A stretch of 64,000 nt of DNA from Cristatella mucedo (GCA_009760855.2 WPIO01000009.1:3776001-3840000); one strand, 5' to 3'; shown: positions 27,184-34,817, counted from the first letter of the stretch. The notes: generated from the sequence alone by a model not told the origin. Numbers and translations are program-made.

Positions 27184-30100
27184 TCTCATTGGCATGTCGG
27201 TAGCTGTATGTGGCAGGCTTCATGCGCTAACCTTGCCAGCAGCTTGCTCTTTGGCAGAGCCGTTGTCGTCGACTGTCGTGCCCCTGATGGCTGCTACCAC
27301 GGCTGACCACATCGGCGACATCCGGCGCACGGCTGCCTCACCGCGGTCGCTCTGCGCGTCAGCCGTTGCCACCCAGAGCACGTTACGCTAGGCCCGCCCC
27401 GGTGCATGTAGTCACTACGATGGCAGGCCTGCCTGCCTTCCTGCCTGCCTGCCTCGGCGCTTGCACTAGTGTGTCGCTCGAGCTTTCCACCATCCTTGCT
27501 CTTTACTCTCACAAGCTTCACCAGCTTTCGCTGTGCGCCTTAGCTTGTCCTAGTCGTAGCAGGCTCAGCTCCAAGCCGAAGCTGCTGGTTCAAGGCTGCT
27601 GCTGGTGCGAGGGCGGCATCTCTTTGATGATGTCCAAGCTCCAGCCCACGTGTCTCTTGTTTCGTTTTAGAGCAAAGATGCTAAACAAGTCTTCCAAATA
27701 GCGCTGCTCCTCCTACGGTCCTTGGCACCCTGCCCTCCTCTTCCTCCGCTGCGCCGGAGCTCTTCGTCTGTTCCAGCATAGTAGTGTCCGCAAGAGAAAC
27801 CCAGCTCAGCATGCAGCAGGCATGTTGCTAGGCCACTGCAGACGTGCGAGCATGGCTTTCCTGGCCGTTCTGACTTGTACTTGGACTTGAGAGCTCTGCC
27901 GCTTGTGCCCCCACAGCTACATGGCCCATCGTTTTTATAAGATTGAGCCTGGGAAGGGGTGGGATGGGTGTTTGTTTTGTAAGAGGGCCCCTTGCCCGCC
28001 CCTTTCTCAAATGCTCGAGCCCGTAGTGTCCTGCAGCGAGAGACTCGTGCTCGTTCGTCCGTGATTGCACTGCTACGCACTGTTCCGTCGGTTCGCGCCA
28101 GACTGCTCATAAGCCGAGCTCGCCTTCGTCGAGCGAGATCGGCGGACCGGCAGCCCTGCTTTTGCCCTGCTGTAAAAGAGCGGGTAAGCAGTGTGGCGCC
28201 TCCGCTCTCGGGCTCTCGGGCGCAGTTCGAAAAGAGAGCGAGAAAATATGGGTACTGTTGCGGTGCGTGCCACTATCTGCCGCGGATAGTGATCGGCTGT
28301 GTCACACGTTCAGTTCGTGCTAGGAATAGAGAGATAGAGCGAAGGCAATCTGTCTGGCGCTCGCGTGCAGACCTGTTGTGGTGTGCTCGAGGCTGCACAC
28401 TCTCTTGCTGGCAGTCGAGCTGCAGCGGAGAGAAGTGGAGGCTGGCGAGCACTTGCCTGCAGAGGCACCACCTGGTGGCCACCGTGAGCCGAACCGCGCC
28501 GTGGCCACTGCTTTGGCACTGGCAAGTACCCAAGTCATGCCACGAAAATATTTGTCGTGCTTCATACGAGTCTGCTCAACCTTATTTTTTACAATAAACC
28601 TTATTATGGTGATGATGGGCATTGTCAGTTTGTCGGTTAGACACTTACCTTGGCGTGACTGCTGCCGGTTGGCTTAGCTGGATCTGCATTCTTGTTTGAA
28701 AACTTAATACGCCTTTATGTGCACACACACCCATGCGTGAGCACATGCCCACTGGTGCGAACACACCCACACGTGATTACACTCCTGGTTGACTGGTTTT
28801 TCGGTTTTCGTGGTGACAACCAGGGCCTTGTTGCCTGCCGTTTAGCCCTCGAGCCTCGCTAGGCCGATGGCTAGGCGCTTTCCCAGCGTGTCCGGCCAGG
28901 TTGGTCTGGCTGTTAAGTTTGAAAAGAAGAATCTTGCACGCGGCATTAGCCGTGGCCAAGACCTTGGTTTGACATTAGGTTGGGGTTGCAGCACGCTGGC
29001 TTTGAAGTAGCAGCTTACTTTTTGCTCCAGCTTACTTTTTTCAGGCAAACTTAATTGTGTGGAAAAAAACGAGCAAAAAGAAAGAACTAAAAACGGAGAA
29101 CTGGACGAAATCAGTGATCACTATGCATTGAGCCTATTCAGCTACTGTCATACGTTTGGTCAGATTCAGCTACTGTCATACGTTTGGTCAGATTGTGCTC
29201 AAGACTCACAGGCAAACGACGAATCCTTTCCTTCTGGCCTGCGGAGGAATAATGGCACGATCTTTCTGTTTCTTGCCATGATAGCCGGTGATAGCCTGTG
29301 ATCATTATTAACTCATCTGCGACCACGTGCCACCACGTCAGCTACATGGCAGAGGGCCTCTTGCTATAGGCCCGAGGCCTCTCGGCCAGGCAGCTGACTC
29401 GACACATCGATGAGTTCCGTTGGGCCTGCCTTGGCTAGCGAACACGATCGTGGCAGCCGGCATGGCACCTGATGCCACCGACTTGGACCAGCCAGGTGCT
29501 AGACAGCGCTGAGCCGAGCCGCGCCGCTCACATGTGTAGAGCGAGTAGCGTTGCTGTTCGTACGTCAGAGCCAAGCTCTCGGCGTTGCCTGTCGAAGGAC
29601 GGTGGCGCTTTCTTGTATTGGAGCCATTGTTCCTGAAGGCCCGGGGCTTCGTCTACGACTGCTATGGAGCCAGCCACACCCCTCGAGGGTTCCTTCGGAG
29701 CTAGCTTTAGCTGTTGCTGAATTTCCACGTTCCTTGATTCCTCATCGTTTCTTTCCTGCTGTATGCTAGTTGAATGTGAATGGATAGCATGGGTTGGGGA
29801 CGTCGGTCTGCTGTTATACGTAATGTGGTGCAGCCACGGTCCTGCCCCCGAATCGTTGTGCTCGCCTGCCTGCTGCCGCTGCCGGCACCACAGACAGCTG
29901 CCGTATTGCCTGTCGAGCTCAGTGCTTTGTCTCGGAGCTGCCTGAGGTTGTGTGTTGAACTTGTGACGGCAACGTGATATCTTTCCTCTCGAATGCTGAC
30001 TGCCTGCCGGATTTACGAAGCTCTCAACTCCCCGGTGGGCATCGTAGCAATAGAAAGAACAGTCGTCGTCGTTGCTGACGTCGGCTTTGCCTCCGCGACC

Positions 30101-32545
30101 CTCCAGAATAGTTCCTCTACCAGTTTGCAGTAGGATCTCACTTATACTTTCGCTCGTGGTCGAAGCAAGAGAAGTGGCTTGCCAGTGTCCGAGTTAGAGA
30201 GATAGAAGCAGATAGTTACTGTGTAGCGTTAACTGCTAGGTCGACTGCCTTGCAGTTCACGCTCGATCCCGGTCCAAGATTACGAGCTACTTATCGGTGC
30301 TACTGGCCAAAAATTGCTAGTTCCTCGGTTTTCTCTAGGTTCGACCGCCGTCCCCAAGCAGGGCCACGGAAGAAGGCATTAGGCCATCTACAATTGTTGA
30401 TGACTCTGACTGCTAGACTCTGTCTTTAAATCCTAGAAACTCTGTTGCGTGTCTTCTTTGCCAAGGGACTGGGCAATGCCACCCAATTGATCAGTGGGTG
30501 CAGCGAAGATCCTTACTGTGACCCACAAGGCTCGCCATAGCTTGGCTCCTTCGTGCTTAGCTGAACCAGTTTCAATTTCATGCTGCACCAGATTCAGTCT
30601 CCTCGTGCCCCCTGGTACTGTGGAAACACTTGCAAACGCATGGCAGCAGAAACGTTTGCTCCAAAGACTAGGCTAGACTGTGCGAGCTTGACTCCACAAT
30701 TCTGAGCAGTATCTTTCCTGCTGCTTACTCGGGCACATCCTTTCCAGCCGTCCTTCACTGTTACTTCTGTGCCACTCACTTTATCGACTGTCCTATTGTC
30801 TCAGCTGTGCTTCTCACTGTCGCTTTGTATCGTATAATGACTTAAGCTCGCTCAGGCTTAGTGGCTGTGTATAGATAGATAAACAAGAGATTTCCCACAT
30901 CGTACGTTTTGACGACAGGCTTGCCGAAGGCTGAGTAGTACTGGCATCCACTCTCATACTCTGTGCCAGAATTATGCTGCTTCACGTTGTGAGCCCCTCG
31001 GTAGTTGGAAAGCTTGCATTAATGACTAGTGCCTTTTGGTCGATGCTCTCCGGCACCTGAACATCCGTGACCTTGCAATGACACTGCTGCACAGCACACC
31101 GATTTTCTTGTTGGTCAATTTGATCCTCGTTGGGTTTCACACCTCGCCCTACACACTGGTGTAACGACACGAATGATCCAGCGTACGTGCTCAAGTTTTG
31201 TGGTCATTCAACTTCTAGAGCCCAGTTTGTAATAGTGCACCAGTAAAGCCACCCAGCAAACGCCGAGTCTTGCTTTGGAATCGTTTACTGTCCCTGACCA
31301 CGTCGCGTGTGACCCCCATGTTGGCTCCGAGTACAGTTCGAACATACCGACCCCAACCCGGGAAGGCAGCAGCATGGTTGTCTGCCCTTGCTGCTTTTAG
31401 CTTAGCCCCAGGGGGCGTGGCCCAGCTCTCCGGTTGGTGCCTGTTTGTCACGTGGCTGAATCTCGCTCGGGGGGGGGGGGGTGCCCAGCGCTCAAGGAGC
31501 AGAAGCTGAAGCAGCTCGTTGTCGTTCATCATCATATTTGCCTATGGCAGCAATCAGGTGCCTCCGGCTCGGTGCCTGTGTGTGTGTGTTGGCCGCAGGC
31601 CGCAGCGGGTGGGTGCCCAAAGCATTGGCCTCCCGACGCTCCATTGCCGCTGCAGCAGCAGCCGCTGCTGCTGTTGCCTCGGCAATGCAACAACGGCACC
31701 ACGGGAGCCACAGCTATGGCGGCTCCCGTGGGGTTGGCAAGAGGGTGTGGCTCGGGCTGGCGCTCGCTGGGCACAGATCCTCGCAGCTCGATCCTCGTTC
31801 TGGCACCGTGCTGGCGCGCGAGCCGACGCAGCGCCGCTGCTCTGCGCGCGCAGGCCACCGGCCGACTCGGACCGGCCCGTGCAGCTGGCGAACGGCAACA
31901 GCGGCAGCTGCATGGACAGCCGCGGCACGCTGGCCGCCATGGCCAAGCTGGCGCGCCGGCCCGTCGTCCGCCGATGCGCCGCCGCCGAGGGCGAGCTCGA
32001 GCCGGCGGCGCAGAGGTGGCTGCTCAACAAGCACTACCAGCTAGTCCAGGACGGCCTGTGCCTGTCCGTGGACAGCTTCAGGAGCGGAGAGCCCGTGATT
32101 CTCGACCGGTGCTCCGCGGACGAAGAGAACCAGGCGAGGCCGCTCTCTGGCGCGCCACCACCTCCTCCTCTTCCTCCTCCTCCTAGTCCTCCTCTGCGCT
32201 GCCTCGCCCGCCCAGCAGGTCCGAGAGGTGTGTTTCCCAGGTCGCGTGCTCGGCCCTTCTCCGCTTGCCTCGCCTCACTCGCCCCTCCCCACTCTCTCGA
32301 CCCTCCCCACTCTCTCGACCCTTCCCCTGCTGCCTCTCCTCGGTGCTCGTGGTCGCACGATGACGGCTCTTGCGTGCCTCGTCGTCTGCTTCTAGAAATG
32401 GCACTGGAGCGGCGACCTGGTTCAGCACATGCTGGACGACTACTGCATCGGTGCGCAGCCGGACGGCGGCTTGCTGCTGGAAGAGTGCGACTACAGCAAG
32501 GACTCGCAGCGCTGGGAGCCCCGCGGCGGCGTAGCGGCAACCTAG
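1291..32545 (+). CDS. GALNT2: Polypeptide N-acetylgalactosaminyltransferase 2 (complete, 11 coding exons)
   Basis: Transfers GalNAc from UDP-GalNAc to Ser/Thr, the first step of mucin-type O-glycosylation, in the Golgi lumen. Coding exons: 1291-1380, 8950-9230, 14139-14237, 14328-14395, 16239-16426, 16558-16733, 16934-17164, 22847-22939, 26375-26458, 31854-32133, 32396-32545. They total 1740 nt, or 579 aa plus stop, against 571 aa in human. Every junction keeps phase. Domains: signal anchor about 6-23; stem to about 100; GT-A catalytic domain about 105-435, with FHNEARS at 143-149, the metal-binding DSH at 223-225, WGGE at 330-333 and His358 in VGHVF; ricin-type lectin about 450-575, with three Cys and QxW repeats. 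These positions fall within a residue of the human motifs, which separates it from other GALNT members. Intron 10 is GC-AG. The lectin alpha repeat is altered (see findings). Introns 1, 2, 7 and 8 are full of transposon debris. Confidence 0.95.
3424..3475 (-). repeat. 52-bp repeat, inverted partner of 242-293
   Basis: Perfect reverse complement of 242-293, about 3.1 kb away, inside GALNT2 intron 1. Confidence 0.75.
3650..3830 (-). mobile_element. SINE B copy (tRNA-derived)
   Basis: On the minus strand the element opens with a tRNA-like head (gccgcgatggcacactaggt ... gtcgaatcctgtggtggg). A body with gcgatcctttattgctgctg follows, then the tail cttctgctgctatacaaaag with aggctgctaaatca. The same order recurs at 34818-34960, 51065-51225 and 58025-58175, which defines the family. 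Confidence 0.75.
3855..4935 (+). mobile_element. LINE family 1 copy: RT C-terminal part plus 3' UTR
   Basis: A 5'-truncated non-LTR retrotransposon of CR1/L2 type. The open frame 3943-4671 (242 aa) covers the region after the RT catalytic site, with [58 protein letters not shown] and AWNSLP, all typical of this LINE class. The 3' UTR ends with a stem-like tail (gcgcctagaaagagattaag ... ttctctgagggcgc) and a TTA-rich run near 4910-4932. It has no catalytic RT domain and cannot move on its own. It is among the best-preserved copies here. Confidence 0.88.
5230..7650 (+). mobile_element. LINE family 1 copy: endonuclease and RT, broken
   Basis: The longest LINE copy in the window. Around 5250-5410 is endonuclease-like coding ([19 protein letters not shown]), and 5493-5600 carries [13 protein letters not shown], the C-terminal endonuclease signature. 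From 6316 to 7002 lies the RT palm, with FNTIYH for the usual FDTIDH and YADVTQMY for YADDTQLY. Frameshifts and stops interrupt it, and the thumb region follows near 7130-7400. Both catalytic Asp motifs are damaged. The 3' UTR is lost after about 7650. Confidence 0.85.
7965..8490 (+). mobile_element. LINE family 2, 3'-end fragment
   Basis: Matches the 3' ends at 63150-63490, 30470-30890 and (reverse) 18605-18960. Shared order: ctctgcaggtcttagactgt, then tatcctttccggccgtcctg, then gttggctaccgaaagctgct, then a terminal gcagttccagacagagatat. An insertion of about 150 bp separates its two halves. Confidence 0.7.
8950..9230 (+). CDS. GALNT2: GALNT2 exon 2 (residues 31-124)
   Basis: Acceptor ttggtctag|GATGAC, donor TCCGA|gtaaga; phase 0 in, 2 out. 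It encodes the stem, with a Ser-rich low-complexity patch, then the conserved [20 protein letters not shown] and IPDVRH, just before the catalytic domain. Confidence 0.93.
9390..9775 (+). mobile_element. LINE family 1, decayed 3' fragment
   Basis: Degenerate coding related to the C-terminal end of the 3943-4671 frame, then a 3' UTR ending in gaagagatttagttctctta. No open frame of any size survives. Confidence 0.6.
9846..9982 (-). mobile_element. SINE A copy (tRNA head, LINE-type tail)
   Basis: On the minus strand it reads gccgagctagtttggtctag, cggttaaggtgctcgc, gtgggctcgagccc (A-box and B-box like), then gaagcgcctgaatagagatt, aagttctcttggggcgct and an AT-rich end. The last 40 or so bases match the 3' tail of LINE family 1. 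Confidence 0.82.
10003..10740 (+). mobile_element. Tc1/mariner transposase remnant
   Basis: Read across frames, the segment gives DESKFNL (about 10110), KFGGGS (about 10217), then HDNDP (about 10372) with a TGA where the family motif QxDNDPKHT would continue. A region resembling the family's 'SPDLNP ... LWD' block follows (about 10460-10515). Several stops break the frame. It is a dead DNA transposon; I could not place its terminal inverted repeats. Confidence 0.75.
10880..10990 (-). mobile_element. SINE B fragment
   Basis: Shows the family B tail (ctaaggctcttctggtgctt on the minus strand) and a diverged taaataaag body. The tRNA-like head is poorly kept. Confidence 0.5.
11000..11850 (+). other. 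Intron 2 sequence with nothing recognised
   Basis: AT-rich intronic DNA between a SINE B fragment and a reverse LINE copy. I see no conserved coding, no strong repeat and no RNA gene. Confidence 0.6.
11860..12330 (-). mobile_element. LINE family 1, 3' end, reverse orientation
   Basis: On the minus strand this aligns well with 4450-4930: the end of the coding region ([15 protein letters not shown] in one frame, as in the forward copy), then the UTR with repeated 'gcatgctgacactgtgcatg' words and the gcgcctagaaagagattgag tail. Similarity to 3855-4935 is much higher than between most copies here. Confidence 0.82.
12340..13390 (+). other. Intron 2 sequence, mostly unrecognised
   Basis: Mixed intronic DNA. 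Around 12680-12840 there is SINE B-like debris (a cagcagaacggtctcgaaca run and a short direct repeat, taggacttgctacc). The rest shows nothing I can name. Confidence 0.5.
13395..13500 (+). mobile_element. SINE B head fragment
   Basis: Carries a tRNA-like head (gggccgaggtgcttgcactg ... ggctcgagtcttgcagtggg) followed by the family body gcaatcctttattgccacct. The 3' part is missing. Confidence 0.6.
14139..14237 (+). CDS. GALNT2: GALNT2 exon 3 (residues 124-157)
   Basis: Acceptor gattgtag|CTGC, donor GTCAG|gtaaag; phase 2 in, 2 out. Encodes [19 protein letters not shown] and LLRTVV, the first strand of the GT-A fold with the conserved FHNE. Confidence 0.94.
14328..14395 (+). CDS. GALNT2: GALNT2 exon 4 (residues 157-180)
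   Basis: Acceptor tttatag|TGTG, donor AACC|gtgagt; phase 2 in, 1 out. Encodes [19 protein letters not shown], the nucleotide-binding strand with VDD. Intron 3 before it is only 90 nt. Confidence 0.94.
14435..14572 (+). mobile_element. SINE A copy
   Basis: Forward copy: gccgagctggtttggtccag, cggttaaggtgctcgc, gtgggctcgagccccgaggc, then gaagcgcctgaatagagatt and taagttctctta. It ends directly in an AT then AG microsatellite, which probably grew from its tail. Confidence 0.85.
14575..14653. repeat. AT then AG microsatellite
   Basis: About 37 nt of TA repeat (14575-14611) joins about 42 nt of GA repeat (14612-14653) at the 3' end of a SINE A copy. Confidence 0.95.
14660..15710 (+). other. Intron 4 sequence, nothing certain
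   Basis: C/T-rich then mixed DNA. Around 15260-15530 there is faint LINE-like coding debris leading toward the tail at 15712, too diverged for a firm call. Confidence 0.45.
15712..15805 (+). mobile_element. LINE family 1, 3' tail
   Basis: Contains cacctggatagagatttggt and tctctgagggcgct, then an ATT-rich run, the family 1 terminus. Upstream identity fades. Confidence 0.7.
16239..16426 (+). CDS. GALNT2: GALNT2 exon 5 (residues 180-242)
   Basis: Acceptor gcacgcag|CCGC, donor CACGAG|gtgggc; phase 1 in, 0 out. Encodes [22 protein letters not shown] and [10 protein letters not shown]. Asp223 and His225 of DSH bind the Mn2+ that holds UDP-GalNAc. Confidence 0.95.
16558..16733 (+). CDS. GALNT2: GALNT2 exon 6 (residues 243-301)
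   Basis: Acceptor tgcggtag|GACG, donor ATCCG|gtgaga; phase 0 in, 2 out. Encodes [20 protein letters not shown] and [13 protein letters not shown]. The linking intron is only 131 nt. Confidence 0.95.
16934..17164 (+). CDS. GALNT2: GALNT2 exon 7 (residues 301-378)
   Basis: Acceptor actctgcag|GACT; donor GCAAG|gttcgt is weak but required by phase. Encodes [35 protein letters not shown] and [15 protein letters not shown], which hold the catalytic WGGE and His358. Confidence 0.95.
17295..17365 (-). mobile_element. LINE family 1, 3' tail
   Basis: On the minus strand it shows ctagaaagagatcaagtttt and ctgagggcgctatatt with an AT tail. It abuts the left arm of the foldback element at 17370. Confidence 0.65.
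17370..18306. mobile_element. Foldback element: long palindrome
   Basis: Two arms of about 420-430 bp face each other around a loop of roughly 50 bp centred near 17838. For example gtcggaagttctgacgactt (17456 on) pairs with gcggaagtcgtcagaacttc (18198 on), and ggtcggttggtgccttgtaa (17674 on) pairs with gcaccaaccgaccctgg (17988 on). The arms are clearly matched but not identical. No open frame encodes a transposase. This is the layout of a non-autonomous foldback or MITE-type DNA transposon, inside GALNT2 intron 7. Confidence 0.88.
18605..20050 (-). mobile_element. LINE family 2 copy: RT to 3' end
   Basis: On the minus strand, about 19890 down gives [15 protein letters not shown] and later CGVPQG, then [10 protein letters not shown] (YADDTQLY with both Asp lost), [15 protein letters not shown] and NLGVVFDS. 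The 3' UTR runs to about 18605 and ends cagacggataaacatac. Stops and frameshifts break it. Its coding and 3' UTR differ from family 1. Confidence 0.83.
20050..21775 (+). mobile_element. LINE family 1 copy: RT and 3' end
   Basis: Forward coding debris: [15 protein letters not shown] (about 20417), [10 protein letters not shown] (about 20608), [18 protein letters not shown], then [13 protein letters not shown]. After a gap, the 3' UTR runs to a gtgtctagaagagattcggt tail and an ATT-rich end near 21745. It lies head to head against the reverse family 2 copy at 18605-20050. Confidence 0.8.
22010..22780 (-). mobile_element. LINE family 1 fragments, reverse
   Basis: The 3' tail is at 22010-22060 (ctctgagagaactttgtatc on the plus strand). 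Thumb-region coding is at about 22375-22780 on the minus strand, with [19 protein letters not shown] and [11 protein letters not shown]. The 5' end stops about 70 bp before GALNT2 exon 8. Confidence 0.7.
22847..22939 (+). CDS. GALNT2: GALNT2 exon 8 (residues 378-409)
   Basis: Acceptor catttgtag|AAAC, donor GGGAA|gtaagt; phase 2 in, 2 out. Encodes [20 protein letters not shown] and [10 protein letters not shown], colinear with human GALNT2. Confidence 0.94.
23235..23440 (-). mobile_element. LINE family 1, 3' UTR fragment
   Basis: On the minus strand this matches the 4680-4910 UTR: gcttacacatgctgacactg, then aagttcctagaaaatgatta. No coding remains. Confidence 0.7.
23956..24175 (+). mobile_element. 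SINE B copy, with a hairpin at its head
   Basis: A 16-bp inverted repeat with one mismatch and a 3-nt loop (23956-23990) leads into a family B head (aggtgctcgctcttcatggc ... gggtttcgagtc). The tail cttctgcttctatataaatg agrees with other B copies. Confidence 0.6.
24180..26370 (+). other. Intron 8, no recognised content
   Basis: AT-rich intronic DNA. The open frames here are short and match nothing I know; codon use is not gene-like. Confidence 0.6.
26375..26458 (+). CDS. GALNT2: GALNT2 exon 9 (residues 409-437)
   Basis: Acceptor cacttgtag|CCTT, donor CTGCG|gtgagt; phase 2 in, 2 out. Encodes [20 protein letters not shown] and LR, the end of the catalytic domain. Alignment to human GALNT2 needs no gaps. 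Confidence 0.94.
26470..26516. repeat. CT microsatellite
   Basis: About 46 nt of CT repeat, starting only 12 nt after the exon 9 donor. Confidence 0.95.
26745..26900 (-). mobile_element. SINE B copy
   Basis: On the minus strand: tagcccagggtcaaggcgta, ccaggtcgcgggttcgagtt (B-box like) and gaaatcctttactgtccatt, then a diverged tail. Confidence 0.65.
27070..27186. repeat. CT microsatellite
   Basis: About 115 nt of CT repeat with CCCT interruptions at the start. It is the longest simple repeat in the window and makes Ser-Leu and Arg-Glu frames on the two strands that are not genes. Confidence 0.96.
27190..30460 (+). other. Intron 9, GC-rich, no recognised gene
   Basis: The base composition is now GC- and CpG-rich. 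A 28-bp unit is repeated twice in tandem at 29136-29191. No conserved coding or RNA gene was found. The long open frames (for example 27992-28594) look like composition effects. Confidence 0.55.
30470..30890 (+). mobile_element. LINE family 2, 3' fragment
   Basis: Shows aagatccttactgtgaccca and agcttggctccttcgtgctt (RT C-terminal debris seen reversed at 19000-19060), then cacatcctttccagccgtcc as in the other family 2 tails. Confidence 0.65.
31854..32133 (+). CDS. GALNT2: GALNT2 exon 10 (lectin repeats alpha and beta, residues 437-530)
   Basis: Acceptor gcgcgcag|GCCA; donor ACCAG|gcgagg is GC, not GT. Phase 2 in, 0 out. Encodes GSCMDS with Asp458 (the position of the human alpha-repeat GalNAc-binding Asp), AQRW (489-492), then GLCLSV and NQKW across the next junction. 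Very GC-rich. No GT donor nearby keeps the frame. Confidence 0.9.
32396..32545 (+). CDS. GALNT2: GALNT2 exon 11 (lectin repeat gamma and stop)
   Basis: Acceptor gcttctag|AAATGG, phase 0. Encodes [20 protein letters not shown] and a last SQRW, then TAG at 32543-32545. The KW completes the QKW of the beta repeat exactly at the splice junction. Confidence 0.93.
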   Translation, partial: KWHWSGDLVQHMLDDYCIGAQPDGGLLLEECDYSKDSQRWEPRGGVAAT

Positions 32546-33197
32546 GCGAAGCGCTCGCACCGAAGCCCAAGCGCTCAAGCGAGCAAAGCGAAGAGGCACC
32601 TGACTTAGCAGCCGCTGCAGCAGCTCGGAGGCGCTCTGACGGTACGTCGAGCAGCAGCACCTCCGAGCGGTCTGCAGAGTCAGCCACGGCTCTCTGCATG
32701 CCGCGCAGTGGAACGCTGCCGCTCCGCGTCGCTCAGCGAGCAAGCAAGCCCGCCGGGTCGCCACTGCCGACAGACGGCCAGCCAGCCAGCTGCAAGCCAG
32801 CGCAGCCGGGGACCGCGCTCGCCGCCGCAGCAGGGAAGCAGCTGGCCGGTCATTCGGTAGCCACCCATTTTCTTCCGTTTGCTTGACCTCTAGCAGTCGC
32901 CTGAGCGCTCGCTGCCAGCGACTGGCTCTGCCAGACGGTGCAGCTGTCGCAACCCCCCCCCCCAATAGTTAGCGTCACCTAGTCCTGTCGACGGTGCTAA
33001 TTGGTTCTTTTTTAGTGAGCAGTCCTTCGTCTCCACACGTGGAGATGCGCGCCGCAAGCAGGCTGCTCAATTGAGTAGCCCAAGTGTATTGCATACCGCT
33101 GCTATTTCGTTTAACTCAGCACTCGTTAAGAAACCGTCGGGTCGCGTTGAGCTTTTGTGCGTGCGTGCATCGAGCCGGCGAGCACTTCGGCAGCTCG

Positions 33198-33235
33198 GCA
33201 GGGCAGGTGCCGACCTGCGTCGGCACCTGCCCTGC
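33198..33235. other. Perfect 17-bp stem hairpin
   Basis: Arms 33198-33214 and 33219-33235 are exact reverse complements around the 4-nt loop ctgc. The stem is GC-rich. It lies about 650 bp after the GALNT2 stop, probably in its 3' UTR. Confidence 0.9.
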
Positions 33236-33264
33236 GTGTCTGCAGCGGTCGCCAGCAGGTGGCG

Positions 33265-33300
<36 letters not shown>

Positions 33301-33318
33301 AGCTGCTGCAGCTGCTGC
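33265..33318. repeat. CTG/CAG trinucleotide repeat
   Basis: About 12 uninterrupted GCT units, then GCAGCT interruptions. Outside any coding exon I can support. Confidence 0.95.
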
Positions 33319-33879
33319 GCAGTCGCCTCAACATGACTTTCGTGCGAGAACACACGTGTTCTGTTGACCCCTTCGGGGAGTCTGTTGTTTCATTTGAAAA
33401 GAAAACCAGCAGCTCGTTTGTTCGGACACTGGAGGCGTTTCTGCACTGCAGCAGCCTGCATTCACGTGTCGGATTGAACAGTTGGTTCGAGCAATCTGAC
33501 CCTTGGTCTGTCGGTTGGTGCAACCACCCCCTGTAGCTAGGTTTGTTACTAAGTTAGTCCGTTTGTCCGTCCTTGACGTCACACTTACATAGGATCCTCT
33601 GTGATAGATTTTTATGGTCAAACAACGAGGGTACAGCAGTCGTGACATCAAAAAGGATGGGAGATAATTTAATAATTTACATATGCAATCACTGTTGAAA
33701 TTATTGGCTGTGAAATGCTAGAACTTCTCGCCTTAGCGCTTCCACTTAGACCAGCCGAGTTGGCTTATTGGAAAGCTGTGACATTTATGTATAGTGAGTT
33801 TTACATTAGCACGGCTGTGCTTTTTGTTTAACAGTTTTGCTAAATGACTGCGATGGTAGATTTTAAAGTCGTAGCAAGT

Positions 33880-33934
33880 ACATTTTTTGGAGGAATACCG
33901 TAAAATAAATAAATATATAATAATATACATATAT

Positions 33935-33972
<38 letters not shown>

Positions 33973-34015
33973 ATAAAATATATGTATATGTATATATAAT
34001 AAATAAAATACCGGA
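33880..34015. repeat. AT microsatellite and AT-rich block
   Basis: Run of TA dinucleotides (about 33937-33966) inside a wider AT-rich block. AATAAA words here may serve as GALNT2 poly(A) signals but could be chance. Confidence 0.85.
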
Positions 34016-34324
34016 AGATCGTGAAAGGAAGCAGCGGCCAAAAAAAAAGGCTTTTTTGCTACCGCTACCCTGGTGCCCGAGAGACGCCAGATGAGGCTGC
34101 TGGACGGCGTGCTGCAGAAGCTTTAAGACTGGGACGTTCTCACCAGCAACAATGTGCAGCAAACAAACATCGAGGAAGATGCAGCAGAACCACGATGAAT
34201 TGACGAAGCTGAAGCCGTTCGTCAGTCGCGCCAGCAACGTGCTGGAGAGACTGAGAAAAAAAGCTGAAGCAAGACCGATTCTCGAGTCTAATTTTTTCCA
34301 GTCATACTCGACGTGCTGAAGCCT

Positions 34325-34540
34325 AGTAATGATAATAATAATGCAGCATTTACTTATTACTTCAATAGAATTAAATATATCTTTAGGCTCCTTATGCATA
34401 GAAAAGATCTGTCAAAAGATGTTACACTCCCTAAAGAGAACTTAATCTTTATCTACCCAGGCGCTTTACAACTGCCACAACTGCTCGAGCCTCCAACCTT
34501 GGTCGTTAAATGTGAGCACCTTAATCCTGAATCACGCTAG
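34325..34540 (-). mobile_element. SINE A, diverged copy
   Basis: Plus strand shows agagaacttaatctttatct, ggcgctttacaactgc, ctcgagcc and gtgagcaccttaa in the order of a reversed SINE A. An AT-rich segment with an AAT run lies at 34325-34390. Confidence 0.6.
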
Positions 34541-34817
34541 GTACGTTTTTCGTATCACGACTGCTGCACTCTGAAGCACACACGAGGACATCTCAAGCTG
34601 ACGACACAAACAGTGTGAGGAATAGGTAAGCTTCTTTTTAAATGCCGTCTTGTCTCAGGGATTGCCCTGGTGTCAGTCGGTAGGTAGCTCCAAGCTTTGA
34701 CAGAATAGTAACTTACCTCCAAAGGATTTGAGGTTGGCTAGCAGCGAAACTAAACTACCACAGTGGGGGTGGTCTGACTGGCACGAGGGGAAGCATGAGT
34801 AAAGAAAGATGATGATT

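Noticed and set aside
26781-27391. Arg-Glu and Ser-Leu repeat proteins
   Set aside because: Translations of the CT microsatellite; no gene signal.
32134-32230. GT donor near 32229 for GALNT2 exon 10
   Set aside because: It would add a proline-rich low-complexity stretch and end in phase 1, which breaks the QKW motif across the junction with exon 11.
31519-32886. 455-aa open frame through the last GALNT2 exons
   Set aside because: Only the part at 31854-32133 matches the lectin domain. The rest is GC-rich intron read through; exon 11 is in a different frame and joins by splicing.
33116-33523. Possible polyglutamine or polyserine gene on the CTG repeat
   Set aside because: No conserved flanking coding, no splice logic; it lies in the GALNT2 3' region.
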